From: Oscillospiraceae bacterium
GTDB taxonomy: Bacteria > Bacillota > Clostridia > Oscillospirales > Ruminococcaceae
DNA: 37,087 nucleotides
Direction of reading: 5' to 3'
Assembly: GCA_009778115.1 (NCBI GenBank)
Contig: WRKL01000010.1
Span: 1-37,087 of the forward strand
The position numbers were made by a program, and so were the translations under genes. The notes under the pieces were generated by a model. It was not told where the DNA came from. It did no database searches and saw nothing but the letters and a program-made list of their open reading frames with translations. Shown piece by piece: positions 6,733 to 14,477 of the stretch. The stretch's first letter is position 1. Each line of letters begins with the position of its first letter.

Positions 6733-8436
6733 ATGAAAAAAACACTTAGTATGTTCTTGGCTTTGGTAATGTTGTTGACGCTTATACCAATCCTACCGGC
6801 TCTGGCGACAGACGGAAGCGATATTAACAACGCTAAGCCTGTTGTTGTAAACACAACAATTCAAGGAAATTTTGATTCAGCGGGAAAATCAGAATTTTAC
6901 ACTTTCACAGCTCCTGTCACAGGGCGTTATTTGCTTGACCATGTTGGCAGTGTACCGTCTGCGTTGAGGTTCACCGTTTACGAAGATGATAAAATAGCAG
7001 TCGTTACAGGCGCAAATGGCGAATTTAAGCCTGAAATAAACCTTGTCGCAGAGGAGGTTTATTACATCAAGGCAGCGGGAGCGAATTCTGTTGCATCAGG
7101 CGCATATGCTTTCAAAATCGTTGAGCCGTTTACACCTGCCGATCAATATGGAAAAGGCGCGAATTTTGATTTAGCAATATCCGCCGCGGTAAACGCAACG
7201 ATCCAGGGTAACTTTAATGTACCCGGAAAAGCAGATTTCTATAAATTCACAGCTCCCGTTACAGGGCGTTATTTGCTTGACCACGTTGGCAGTGTACCGT
7301 CTACATTGAGATTCACCGTTTACGAAGATGATAAAATAGCAGTTGTTACAGGCGCAAATGGCGAATTTAAGCCTGAAATAAACCTTGTAGCAGAGGAGGT
7401 TTATTACATCAAGGCAGCGGGAGCGAATTCTGTTGCATCAGGCACATATGCTTTCAAAATAGTTGAGCCGTTTACACCTGCCGATCAATATGGAAAAGGT
7501 GCGAATTTTGATTTAGCAATAACAAGAGCGATAGACGTAAATATTCAAGGAAACTTTAATGTGCCCGGAAAAGCGGATTTTTATAAATTCACTGCCACTT
7601 ATGCTGGAGCCTATGAAATTAAAGGAGTGAACAACCCGCCGTCATCATTAAGATTTACCGTTTATGAGGATAACAAGGTAGCAATCGTTACAGGCGGAAA
7701 CAATATATTTGAAGCTAAAGTAAACATTCAAGCGGGTAAAACATATTTCATTAAAGCAAGCGGGGCGAATTCTGTTGCATCAGGCGTATATACCTTTATC
7801 ATTGAATCGCCGATGGGCGGAAGTGTTACTCCTCCCACCATTACCCGGCAGCCGGGAAGCGAAACGCTGAACATAAACGGTACGGTAACCAAATTGAATA
7901 CCGCTGGATCAGTGGTAAACGGCGGGAGCCTTTCTTTCCAATGGTATTCAAACAATAAAAACAGTACGGCCGGCGGCAAAGCCATTCCCGGCGCAACAAA
8001 TAATTTTTACAGCGCGCCGGCAAAAAAGGCAGGTATCACATATTATTACTGCGTATTAACCAATACTATGTCCAACGGCAAAAAGGCTTCGGCGACCACA
8101 AAAGTGGCTTCGGTGACAGTCAGACGAGCCGCCGCTGTGACACCGAAAATCACGAAACAACCTAAAGGTAAAAGCCTGAAACGAAAGGGCAAGTTAACCC
8201 TTTCAATCACGGCCAAAGCAAGTCCGGGTAAACTTAGCTACCAGTGGTTCAGCAACAAAGCAAACAAAAACACAGGCGGCAAAAAAATCAGCAAAGCCAA
8301 CAAGCCCCGCTATACCCCTGCGACAAAGAAAAAAGGCACAATGTACTACTACTGCGCTGTAACCAACACCGACAACAGTGCCGCTAAGAAAAAGACCATA
8401 GCAATAAGTAAACCGGCGAGAGTAAAAGTACGGTAA
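6733..8436 (+). CDS. Secreted protein with three PPC-like repeats and two Ig-like domains
   Basis: 567 aa. A signal peptide of about 25 residues ends LPALA. Three beta-rich repeats of 114 residues follow (about 41-154, 155-268, 269-360), each opening IQGNF and including GKADFYKFTAPVTGRYLLD-type segments. They resemble bacterial pre-peptidase C-terminal (PPC) domains. Two Ig-like domains follow (368-464 and 470-566), each with a QWxSN and YYYC core and a lysine-rich second copy. No LPXTG, lipobox, membrane anchor or catalytic domain is visible, so it is probably a secreted or loosely attached surface/adhesion protein. AAAGGACGG precedes the ATG. It sits directly downstream of the putative inverting promoter and ends at a strong terminator, so it would be a single-gene phase-variable unit. 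Confidence 0.8.
   Translation: MKKTLSMFLALVMLLTLIPILPALATDGSDINNAKPVVVNTTIQGNFDSAGKSEFYTFTAPVTGRYLLDHVGSVPSALRFTVYEDDKIAVVTGANGEFKPEINLVAEEVYYIKAAGANSVASGAYAFKIVEPFTPADQYGKGANFDLAISAAVNATIQGNFNVPGKADFYKFTAPVTGRYLLDHVGSVPSTLRFTVYEDDKIAVVTGANGEFKPEINLVAEEVYYIKAAGANSVASGTYAFKIVEPFTPADQYGKGANFDLAITRAIDVNIQGNFNVPGKADFYKFTATYAGAYEIKGVNNPPSSLRFTVYEDNKVAIVTGGNNIFEAKVNIQAGKTYFIKASGANSVASGVYTFIIESPMGGSVTPPTITRQPGSETLNINGTVTKLNTAGSVVNGGSLSFQWYSNNKNSTAGGKAIPGATNNFYSAPAKKAGITYYYCVLTNTMSNGKKASATTKVASVTVRRAAAVTPKITKQPKGKSLKRKGKLTLSITAKASPGKLSYQWFSNKANKNTGGKKISKANKPRYTPATKKKGTMYYYCAVTNTDNSAAKKKTIAISKPARVKVR
6853..7812 (+). repeat. Three tandem 342-bp coding repeats
   Basis: The repeat period is 342 bp (114 codons). 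Units 1 and 2 are nearly identical over about 290 bp (from the GTCACAGGGCG region onward), including synonymous positions. Unit 3 is diverged. The near-identity points to recent duplication or gene conversion and a likelihood of copy-number change. Confidence 0.9.
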
Positions 8437-8454
8437 AACTTCCATCCGTTATAA

Positions 8455-8484
8455 AAATCCCTGCCCTTCCGGGCGGGGATTTTG
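8455..8484 (+). terminator. Terminator of the secreted repeat protein gene
   Basis: AAATCCCTGCCC and GGGCGGGGATTT form an almost perfect 12-bp stem around TTCC, followed by T. The right arm runs into the LCP-derived direct repeat. The shared GGGGATTTTGC may be the microhomology at which the cassette joined. Confidence 0.88.
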
Positions 8485-8602
8485 CCGCTAACGGTACACT
8501 TCGATATTCGTCTCAAGCTTTAGTTGATGTCAGCAATTCGTTCGGGTAAATCAGCACGGGCGCCTTGAAGCAATGCACGGGTTGTTGAATGTTCCTTTTT
8601 AT
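8475..8602 (+). pseudogene. Remnant 3' end of an LCP-like paralogue (right direct repeat)
   Basis: This aligns without gaps to 5340-5467. The first 75 bp (8475-8549) would encode the last 25 residues and stop of the LCP-like protein. Of the seven differences in that part, five are synonymous, so the copy diverged while coding and was not a fresh duplication. No upstream part of the gene is present. It marks the right edge of the recombinase/secreted-protein cassette. The 200 bp that follow, up to the next gene, hold only the promoter at 8672. Confidence 0.85.
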
Positions 8603-8671
8603 CCGTTTGGTTGCATTTACAATGGCAAGTGAGGGATTTGCTTTTCAACATCCCCTTATTTAAAAAATTGC

Positions 8672-8700
8672 TTGACAAATGTATGTTTGATTGTTAGAAT
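8672..8700 (+). promoter_or_regulatory. Sigma-A promoter of the lipoprotein gene
   Basis: TTGACA (8672-8677), 17 bp, then TAGAAT (8695-8700), with TGT giving an extended -10. It lies 105 bp ahead of the lipoprotein start. Confidence 0.82.
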
Positions 8701-8805
8701 AAATGAAAAATATAAGGATATTTAATATAGGTATTGAGATAGGTAAAAGGATTTCTTTTTGAATATTTAAAAAACGTTTAAAATTTTTAAAGGAGTATTG
8801 CCCCT

Positions 8806-9459
8806 ATGAAAAAATTAATGGCATTGATTCTTGCGCTGGCTGCGGCACTTACCCTCGTTGCTTGCGACGGCGGCAATTCAAACGGCGGCAGCTTAGATGG
8901 AAGCAGCTCAGACGATGGCAGTTCAAACGGAGACATCTTAGAAGAACGTGATTTATTACAATCAAAATCGATTGCGAAAGGCAACAAGATAGAGTTCGGC
9001 GGAATTGACTGGATTGTACTTGAGGTGGTTAACGGTTTAAACGGGAAAAGTGCTCTTGTTCTGAGCGATAAAGTTTTGGAAAAAAGAGAATTTGATGAAT
9101 CGTCAAGCGACTGGGAGACAAGCGATATCCGGCAGTATCTCAACGGGGAGTTTTATGAAAACACCTTTTCGTCCTCGGAAAAGAATAAGATTGCTGAATC
9201 GGATATAACAAATACCGGCAATAACACAAAGGATAGAATATTCCTATTGAGTGACGAAGAAGCACAGATGGCTAAATATTTCGCGAGCGATAAAGGGAGA
9301 ATTGCCTTGGATATAAACACGGGTGAAGCTTTGTGGTGGTGGCTTCGGTCACCCGGCGATAGTGTCGGCAATCATACTGTCGAAATGGACGGCAGCATCG
9401 ACGGGTATGTCTTCAGTGGTGCTGGTGGTGTTCGCCCCGCTTTATGGTTGAATCTGTAA
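8806..9459 (+). CDS. Lipoprotein with DUF6273-type (C-type-lectin-like) domain
   Basis: 217 aa. The lipobox LVAC puts the lipidated cysteine at residue 20. A Gly/Ser/Asn/Asp-rich linker (about 21-45) leads to a globular domain. That domain has IEFGGIDWIVLEV, the WETSDIRQYLNGEFY block and the closing pair WWLRSPG and GVRPALWL, the signature I associate with DUF6273. That fold is related to formylglycine-generating-enzyme/C-type-lectin folds; the function is unknown, and ligand binding at the cell surface is plausible. AAGGAG precedes the ATG. It has its own promoter and terminator, so it is a separate unit from the trp operon. Confidence 0.8.
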   Translation: MKKLMALILALAAALTLVACDGGNSNGGSLDGSSSDDGSSNGDILEERDLLQSKSIAKGNKIEFGGIDWIVLEVVNGLNGKSALVLSDKVLEKREFDESSSDWETSDIRQYLNGEFYENTFSSSEKNKIAESDITNTGNNTKDRIFLLSDEEAQMAKYFASDKGRIALDINTGEALWWWLRSPGDSVGNHTVEMDGSIDGYVFSGAGGVRPALWLNL

Positions 9460-9477
9460 TTTTTAAATCTCTAAAAT

Positions 9478-9511
9478 TTAATCCCTGCTGTCATAACACG
9501 GCGGGATTTTG
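9478..9511 (+). terminator. Terminator of the lipoprotein gene
   Basis: AATCCCTGC pairs with GCGGGATT (one bulged T), followed by TTTT. It shares the GGGATTTTGCCGC tail with the terminator at 8455. Confidence 0.75.
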
Positions 9512-9528
9512 CCGCAAAAACCAAACAC

Positions 9529-9557
9529 TTGACAATAATAAAAAACCATGATATATT
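9529..9557 (+). promoter_or_regulatory. Sigma-A promoter of the trp operon
   Basis: TTGACA (9529-9534), 17 bp, then TATATT (9552-9557) with TGA giving an extended -10. It lies about 35 bp before the T-box leader. Confidence 0.85.
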
Positions 9558-9589
9558 TAGTTCGGTAAATAAATATTTTCTTAATAAAC

Positions 9590-9885
9590 CGTTGAAGCAG
9601 AGGTAAAAACAATATATGCGCTTACAGAGAGTCCGGGCGGCTGGAATCCGGATAGAAATGCAGATTGTTAAATGGACTGCTGAGGGCATGGTCAAAGGCG
9701 TTGCCGCTGAGTATTCCATGACGTTACGCATACGTTAATTGCGGGGGATATGTTTGTATCCTGCAGAGAGTACGGAAACATTCTTTATTGATGTTGATAC
9801 GCACCGTAAATCAAGGTGGCACCGCGGATAGTTTTTTATTCGTCCTTGATAAAGCATTTTGCTTTGTCAGGGATATTTTTTTTGA
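9590..9885 (+). promoter_or_regulatory. T-box riboswitch, tRNA-Trp specific (trp operon leader)
   Basis: The conserved T-box AAGGTGGCACCGCGG is at 9813-9827. The closing terminator is at 9843-9883 (CCTTGATAAAGCA with TGCTTTGTCAGG, then an eight-T run). In stem I a GAGAGT motif (9629-9634) and a specifier loop closed by GCAG/CTGC (9660-9680) show the codon UGG at 9673-9675, followed by A. A tryptophan specifier ahead of trpE fits: uncharged tRNA-Trp stabilises the antiterminator and lets RNA polymerase into trpEGDCFBA. The stem I boundaries are estimated by eye. Confidence 0.9.
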
Positions 9886-9905
9886 AAGGAGGAAAAACAA
9901 CATAT

Positions 9906-9977
9906 ATGAAATATAAGCGTATAAAATTTAAACAGCGCACTATTTTCCGATGGCAGTTAAAAACAATTCGATTTTGA
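9906..9977 (+). CDS. Possible 23-codon ORF between T-box and trpE
   Basis: An ATG 13 nt after AAAGGAGG opens a 23-codon, strongly basic frame (MKYKRIKFKQRTIFRWQLK and four more residues) with one Trp. The spacing is long for the ribosome site. It may be a translated leader peptide of the trp operon, or the AGGAGG may be incidental. Nothing else is visible between the T-box and trpE. Confidence 0.3.
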   Translation: MKYKRIKFKQRTIFRWQLKTIRF

Positions 9978-10014
9978 ATGAATCAATATAATAAAAAACG
10001 GAGGTAATTGAAAG

Positions 10015-11484
10015 TTGATTAAACCAGCATTAGAAGAAGCTAACGCAATGACCGGATATGATGTCATCCCCTTAAGCGCAGAAATGACCTCGGATATATA
10101 TACCCCTATTGAGGTCATGCGGACTTTAATGGGTATAAGTAAGCATTGTTTTATTTTAGAAAGCGCGGAAGATTCAAAACGGTGGGGACGATACAGCTTT
10201 TTGGGGTTTGACCCGAAATTAAAAGTTACCTGTCAGGACGGTATGGTGATGGTAACGGACAACAAAGGACAGCAGACTTGTGAGATAATCGAACCGTCTG
10301 CGGTTATCCAAAAAATATTAGACGAAAATAAAGCACCGAAAATAGAAGGTCTTCCGCCGTTTTGCGGTGGTTTAGTCGGGTATTTCGCTTATGATTATGC
10401 AAAATATTCCGAACCTTCGCTCACAATTAAAGCTGCCGATAAATGCTTTTTCCGTGACGTTGACCTTATGCTTTTTGACAAGTTGATTGCTTTTGACCAT
10501 TACCGTCAAAAAATTATCCTAATCGTAAATATCCGCACGGATAAACTTGAAATCGAATATGAACGGGGCAAACTCGAACTTGACTACCTGAAAAAGATAA
10601 TAAAGAACGGCACATCAAAAAAACCGCCCGCAGCCCAAATAAAATCAGATTTTAAATCGCTGTTTACCAAAGAGGAATATTGTGACATAGTAAAAAAAGC
10701 CAAAGATTATATAATAAAAGGTGAAATTTTACAGGTCGTGCTGTCCAACCGGCTGGAAGCTGATTTTGAGGGAAGTCTTTATGATGCGTACCGCATTTTG
10801 CGCGGCATTAACCCGTCGCCGTATATGTTCTTTTTCAGCGGTACGGATTTTGAAATTGCCGGAGCTTCACCGGAAACATTAGTAAAACTTCAGGATGGAA
10901 AGCTTTTCACTTTTCCGCTGGCAGGAACACGCCCGCGCGGTATAACCGGAACGGAAGATATGGCGTTGGAAAAAGATCTGCTTGCGGACGAAAAAGAAAT
11001 AGCTGAGCATAATATGCTGGTTGATTTAGGGCGAAATGATCTGGGAAAAATCAGTAAATTCGGTACGGTCAAGGTTGAAAAATATATGTCGGTTCTGCGG
11101 TTTTCTCACGTCATGCACATTGGCTCGACCGTAAGCGGTGAAATTTGCGACGATAAAACCGGGTTAGATGCCATAAATGCGGTATTGCCTGCCGGGACAT
11201 TATCGGGTGCGCCGAAAATACGTTCAATGCAAATAATTGATGAACTGGAAAAGAACAAGCGCGGAATTTACGGCGGTGCTATCGGATACCTCGATTTCAC
11301 AGGAAATATGGATACCTGTATTGCAATCAGGATCGCATATAAGAAAAAGGATAAGGTGTTCATCCGATCAGGTGCGGGAATCGTTGCCGACAGTGACCCG
11401 GAATCGGAATATCAGGAATGTATAAATAAATCTATGGCGGTACAAAACGCGCTTAGGCAGTCAGAAGGAGGGATTGACGAATGA
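10015..11484 (+). CDS. trpE: Anthranilate synthase component I
   Basis: 489 aa with a TTG start behind GGAGGT. The N-terminal domain carries FILESAE, equivalent to the LLES tryptophan feedback site. The chorismate-binding C-terminal domain has FEIAGASPETLVKL, FPLAGTRPRG, DLGRNDLGK, LPAGTLSGAPK and GAGIVADSDPESEY. It converts chorismate and glutamine-derived ammonia into anthranilate with TrpG. It is the first gene of a complete trp operon under T-box control and overlaps trpG by 4 nt (ATGA). Confidence 0.96.
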   Translation: MIKPALEEANAMTGYDVIPLSAEMTSDIYTPIEVMRTLMGISKHCFILESAEDSKRWGRYSFLGFDPKLKVTCQDGMVMVTDNKGQQTCEIIEPSAVIQKILDENKAPKIEGLPPFCGGLVGYFAYDYAKYSEPSLTIKAADKCFFRDVDLMLFDKLIAFDHYRQKIILIVNIRTDKLEIEYERGKLELDYLKKIIKNGTSKKPPAAQIKSDFKSLFTKEEYCDIVKKAKDYIIKGEILQVVLSNRLEADFEGSLYDAYRILRGINPSPYMFFFSGTDFEIAGASPETLVKLQDGKLFTFPLAGTRPRGITGTEDMALEKDLLADEKEIAEHNMLVDLGRNDLGKISKFGTVKVEKYMSVLRFSHVMHIGSTVSGEICDDKTGLDAINAVLPAGTLSGAPKIRSMQIIDELEKNKRGIYGGAIGYLDFTGNMDTCIAIRIAYKKKDKVFIRSGAGIVADSDPESEYQECINKSMAVQNALRQSEGGIDE

Positions 11485-12068
11485 CTTTGCTAATAGATAA
11501 TTACGATAGCTTTTCATATAATTTGTATCAAATTATCGGGTCCATCGGGTCGGTAAGGTCGTCTGAACCCAGCATCAAAATTGTACGCAACGATGAAATA
11601 AGTATAGAAGAAATAAAAACGCTTGCACCTGACCGCATTGTCATTTCTCCGGGACCCGGCAAACCGTCGGATGCGGGAATGTGTATTGAAATTGTAAAGA
11701 AACTGTATAACGCGATCCCGATTTTGGGAATCTGTCTCGGTCATCAGGCGATTTTTGAAGCTTTCGGCGGCAGCGTTTCTTATGCGGAAAGGTTAATGCA
11801 CGGAAAGTCGTCCGAGGTAACGATTGATACCCGTAACGCTTTATTTAAAAGGCTCCCGTCTGTTATACAAGCGGCACGTTATCACTCTTTGACCGGATTA
11901 AAAAAGACCTTGCCGGAAACACTTGATATTACCGCATGGACTGATGACGGCGAAATAATGGCGGTATGTCATAAAAAATATCCGGTTTACGGCGTGCAGT
12001 TTCACCCTGAATCTATACTTACGCCGCAAGGAGATGTAATCATTGAAAATTTTATAGGAGGTCACTAA
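11481..12068 (+). CDS. trpG: Anthranilate synthase component II (glutamine amidotransferase)
   Basis: 195 aa, class I glutamine amidotransferase. The nucleophile is C85 in GICLGHQA, the oxyanion loop is SPGPGKP (56-62) and the catalytic dyad is H175/E177 in FHPES. It supplies ammonia to TrpE. It is a stand-alone subunit, not fused to trpD. It starts within the trpE stop (ATGA) and ends one nucleotide before trpD. The linkage indicates a tryptophan role, although such subunits sometimes also serve folate synthesis. Confidence 0.95.
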   Translation: MTLLIDNYDSFSYNLYQIIGSIGSVRSSEPSIKIVRNDEISIEEIKTLAPDRIVISPGPGKPSDAGMCIEIVKKLYNAIPILGICLGHQAIFEAFGGSVSYAERLMHGKSSEVTIDTRNALFKRLPSVIQAARYHSLTGLKKTLPETLDITAWTDDGEIMAVCHKKYPVYGVQFHPESILTPQGDVIIENFIGGH

Positions 12069-12069
12069 A

Positions 12070-13089
12070 ATGATCAGAGAGGCGATTTTATCTCTGTCAA
12101 AAAAACAAAATTTAACCTATGAAACCGCCGAAGCTGTCATGCACGAAATCATGACGGGAGAAGCGACCCCCGTTCAAATGAGCGCATATCTTACAGCCCT
12201 AAGTTTGAAAGGGGAAACAACGGATGAAATAACCGCATCCGCTTCGGGCATGAGGAAACATTGCTTAAAGCTTTTACATGATGTTGATGCGCTCGAAATT
12301 GTCGGGACGGGCGGCGACCACAGCAATACGTTTAATATTTCTACTACAGCGGCAATTATAACCTCGGCAGCGGGAGTTCCCGTAGCAAAGCACGGGAACC
12401 GCAACGCATCCAGCCAATGCGGTTCGGCGGATGTACTGGAAGCTCTGGGTGTAAATATAAATATACCACCCGAAAAGAGCGCACTGCTTTTGAAGAATAT
12501 CGGAATATGTTTCCTGTTTGCGCAAAACTACCATATTGCCATGAAATATGTTGCTCCCGTCCGGCGTGAGCTTGGGATCAGAACGGTATTTAATATATTG
12601 GGACCGCTCACGAACCCTGCGGGTGCGAATATGGAACTTATGGGGGTCTATGACGAAGAACTGGTTGAACCTTTAGCAAAAGTCTTGATGAATCTTGGTA
12701 TTAAAAATGCGATGGTTGTACATGGCAGCGACGGGTTGGACGAAATATCAATGAGCGCGCCCACAACGTTGTGCGAAGTAAAAAACGGCTGGCTGAGAAC
12801 CTATGAGATAACACCTGAACAATTTGGTTTCGAGCGGTGCGGGAAATCCGAACTTGCCGGGGGTACACCCGAAGAAAATGCCGTTATTCTCCGTTCGGTG
12901 TTAAGCGGAGAAAAGAATGCGAAACGCGCCGCCGCTGTTTTAAACGCAGCCGCCGCTATGTATATATCGGGCAAATATGATTCAATCGGAAACGCTGTAA
13001 AAATCGCCGAAAAAATTATAGATACCGGAAAAGCAATGAAAAAGCTGGAAGAATTTATATGCTGTTCAAACGATGAACATAAGGGGTAA
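12070..13089 (+). CDS. trpD: Anthranilate phosphoribosyltransferase
   Basis: 339 aa. PRPP- and anthranilate-binding motifs are visible: EIVGTGGDHSNTFNIST (about residues 76-92), KHGNRNASSQCGSADVLE and GPLTNPAG, and VHGSDGLDEIS near residue 218. It joins anthranilate to PRPP, step 2 of the pathway. An AGGAG site inside the end of trpG precedes the ATG. Confidence 0.96.
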   Translation: MIREAILSLSKKQNLTYETAEAVMHEIMTGEATPVQMSAYLTALSLKGETTDEITASASGMRKHCLKLLHDVDALEIVGTGGDHSNTFNISTTAAIITSAAGVPVAKHGNRNASSQCGSADVLEALGVNINIPPEKSALLLKNIGICFLFAQNYHIAMKYVAPVRRELGIRTVFNILGPLTNPAGANMELMGVYDEELVEPLAKVLMNLGIKNAMVVHGSDGLDEISMSAPTTLCEVKNGWLRTYEITPEQFGFERCGKSELAGGTPEENAVILRSVLSGEKNAKRAAAVLNAAAAMYISGKYDSIGNAVKIAEKIIDTGKAMKKLEEFICCSNDEHKG

Positions 13090-13095
13090 TAAAAA

Positions 13096-13884
13096 TTGAA
13101 TATATTAAATGAAATTGCGCTTTGCACACAAAAGCGGATCAATAAAAAAAAAGAAACCGTTCCGCTTGAAGCAATAAAGGAAAAAGCAAAACAATTATAC
13201 CGCAGTTCTGATTTTGTTTTCGAAAAAGCAGTATGTAAAGAGGATATTTCTTTTATTTGTGAGATAAAAAGAGCATCGCCTTCGAAGGGTATGATCTCAA
13301 AAGACTTTAATTATTTGCAAACAGCGAAAGAATATGAAGCGGCGGGAGCGGCGGCGATTTCCGTGCTGACAGAGCCGTTTTATTTTCAGGGAAGCAACAG
13401 CTATTTGCGGGAAATATCGGATTCTGTTTCGATTCCTTTGCTCCGGAAAGACTTTACGGTTGACGAATATATGATATACGAAACAAAAGTCTTGGGTGCG
13501 AATGCGATTCTTTTGATTTGCTCTATACTCAATAACGACACACTGGCTGAATATATAGCAACCGCTCATGATCTCGGTTTATCCGCGCTTGTCGAAACAC
13601 ATGACGAAACCGAAGTCCGGTCGGCTTTGGAAGCAGGAGCCGGAATTATCGGTGTGAATAACCGCAACTTAAAAACATTTGAAGTAGATATTGATCTCAG
13701 CAAACGGCTAAGACAGCTTGTGCCGGAAGATAAAATTTTTGTTTCAGAAAGCGGCATACAAACTCCCGCCGATATTGCTGAATTGCGTAAAATAAAAACA
13801 AACGCCGTTTTGATAGGAGAAACTCTTATGCGAAGCTCTGACAAGATAGCGGAATTAAAAAGATTGCGGGGTGAACCGCTCTGA
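13096..13884 (+). CDS. trpC: Indole-3-glycerol-phosphate synthase
   Basis: 262 aa, TIM barrel, TTG start after AAGGGG. Signature segments: ICEIKRASPSKGMI (catalytic Lys), PLLRKDF, ALVETHDE, IIGVNNRNLKTFEVD, VSESGI and VLIGETLMR. It performs ring closure of CdRP to indole-glycerol phosphate. It is a separate gene from trpF, as in most Firmicutes, and its TGA overlaps the true trpF start. Confidence 0.95.
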   Translation: MNILNEIALCTQKRINKKKETVPLEAIKEKAKQLYRSSDFVFEKAVCKEDISFICEIKRASPSKGMISKDFNYLQTAKEYEAAGAAAISVLTEPFYFQGSNSYLREISDSVSIPLLRKDFTVDEYMIYETKVLGANAILLICSILNNDTLAEYIATAHDLGLSALVETHDETEVRSALEAGAGIIGVNNRNLKTFEVDIDLSKRLRQLVPEDKIFVSESGIQTPADIAELRKIKTNAVLIGETLMRSSDKIAELKRLRGEPL

Positions 13885-14477
13885 TCAAAATTAAAATTTG
13901 CGGATTGACAAGGTTGTGTGATATAGAAGCGGTAAATATTGCAAAACCCGAGTATGCAGGATTTGTTTTCGCTGAAAGTAAACGCAGGGTCACTTCCGCA
14001 CAAGCGGCAGTATTACGGGCGAAGCTGTCGCCGGACATTATGCCCGTCGGGGTTTTCGTGAACGAAACACCGGAAAACATATTGCCGCTTGTGCGTTCGG
14101 GTGTTATTGATGTAATACAGCTGCACGGGGACGAAGACGAAGAATATATAACAAAATTAAAAACATTTACAGACAAGCCCGTGATTAAATCCGTTCCTGT
14201 ATTAAAAACAGGCGATGTGCAAAAATGGAAAAACACCTGTGCCGATTACATTTTGCTTGACAACAAAAGCGGCGGCGGCGGAAAGGCGTTTGATTGGAAA
14301 TTAATAGGCGAGGTAAAAAAACAGTTCTTTTTAGCAGGCGGTCTTAATATGGGAAATATCGAGCCCGCAATTAATAAAATAAACCCTTTTGCCGTGGATA
14401 TAAGCTCCGGAGTTGAAACAAACGGGTTAAAAGACGGCGAAAAAATCATATCAATCATAGGGAGAATACGGGTATGA
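13881..14477 (+). CDS. trpF: Phosphoribosylanthranilate isomerase (non-ATG start)
   Basis: 198 aa when started at CTG 13881. A TTG at 13905 is the first conventional start codon, but it would delete the family N-terminus ([10 protein letters not shown]), including catalytic Cys7. In frame, only CTG (13881), ATC and ATT codons precede it before the stop at 13872. The CTG overlaps the trpC stop (CTGA), like the ATGA overlaps elsewhere in the operon, with GGGGTGA about 6 nt upstream. Other family motifs are [11 protein letters not shown], the catalytic Asp in [24 protein letters not shown] and [10 protein letters not shown]. It isomerises PRA to CdRP and overlaps trpB by 4 nt. Confidence 0.92.
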   Translation: MIKIKICGLTRLCDIEAVNIAKPEYAGFVFAESKRRVTSAQAAVLRAKLSPDIMPVGVFVNETPENILPLVRSGVIDVIQLHGDEDEEYITKLKTFTDKPVIKSVPVLKTGDVQKWKNTCADYILLDNKSGGGGKAFDWKLIGEVKKQFFLAGGLNMGNIEPAINKINPFAVDISSGVETNGLKDGEKIISIIGRIRV

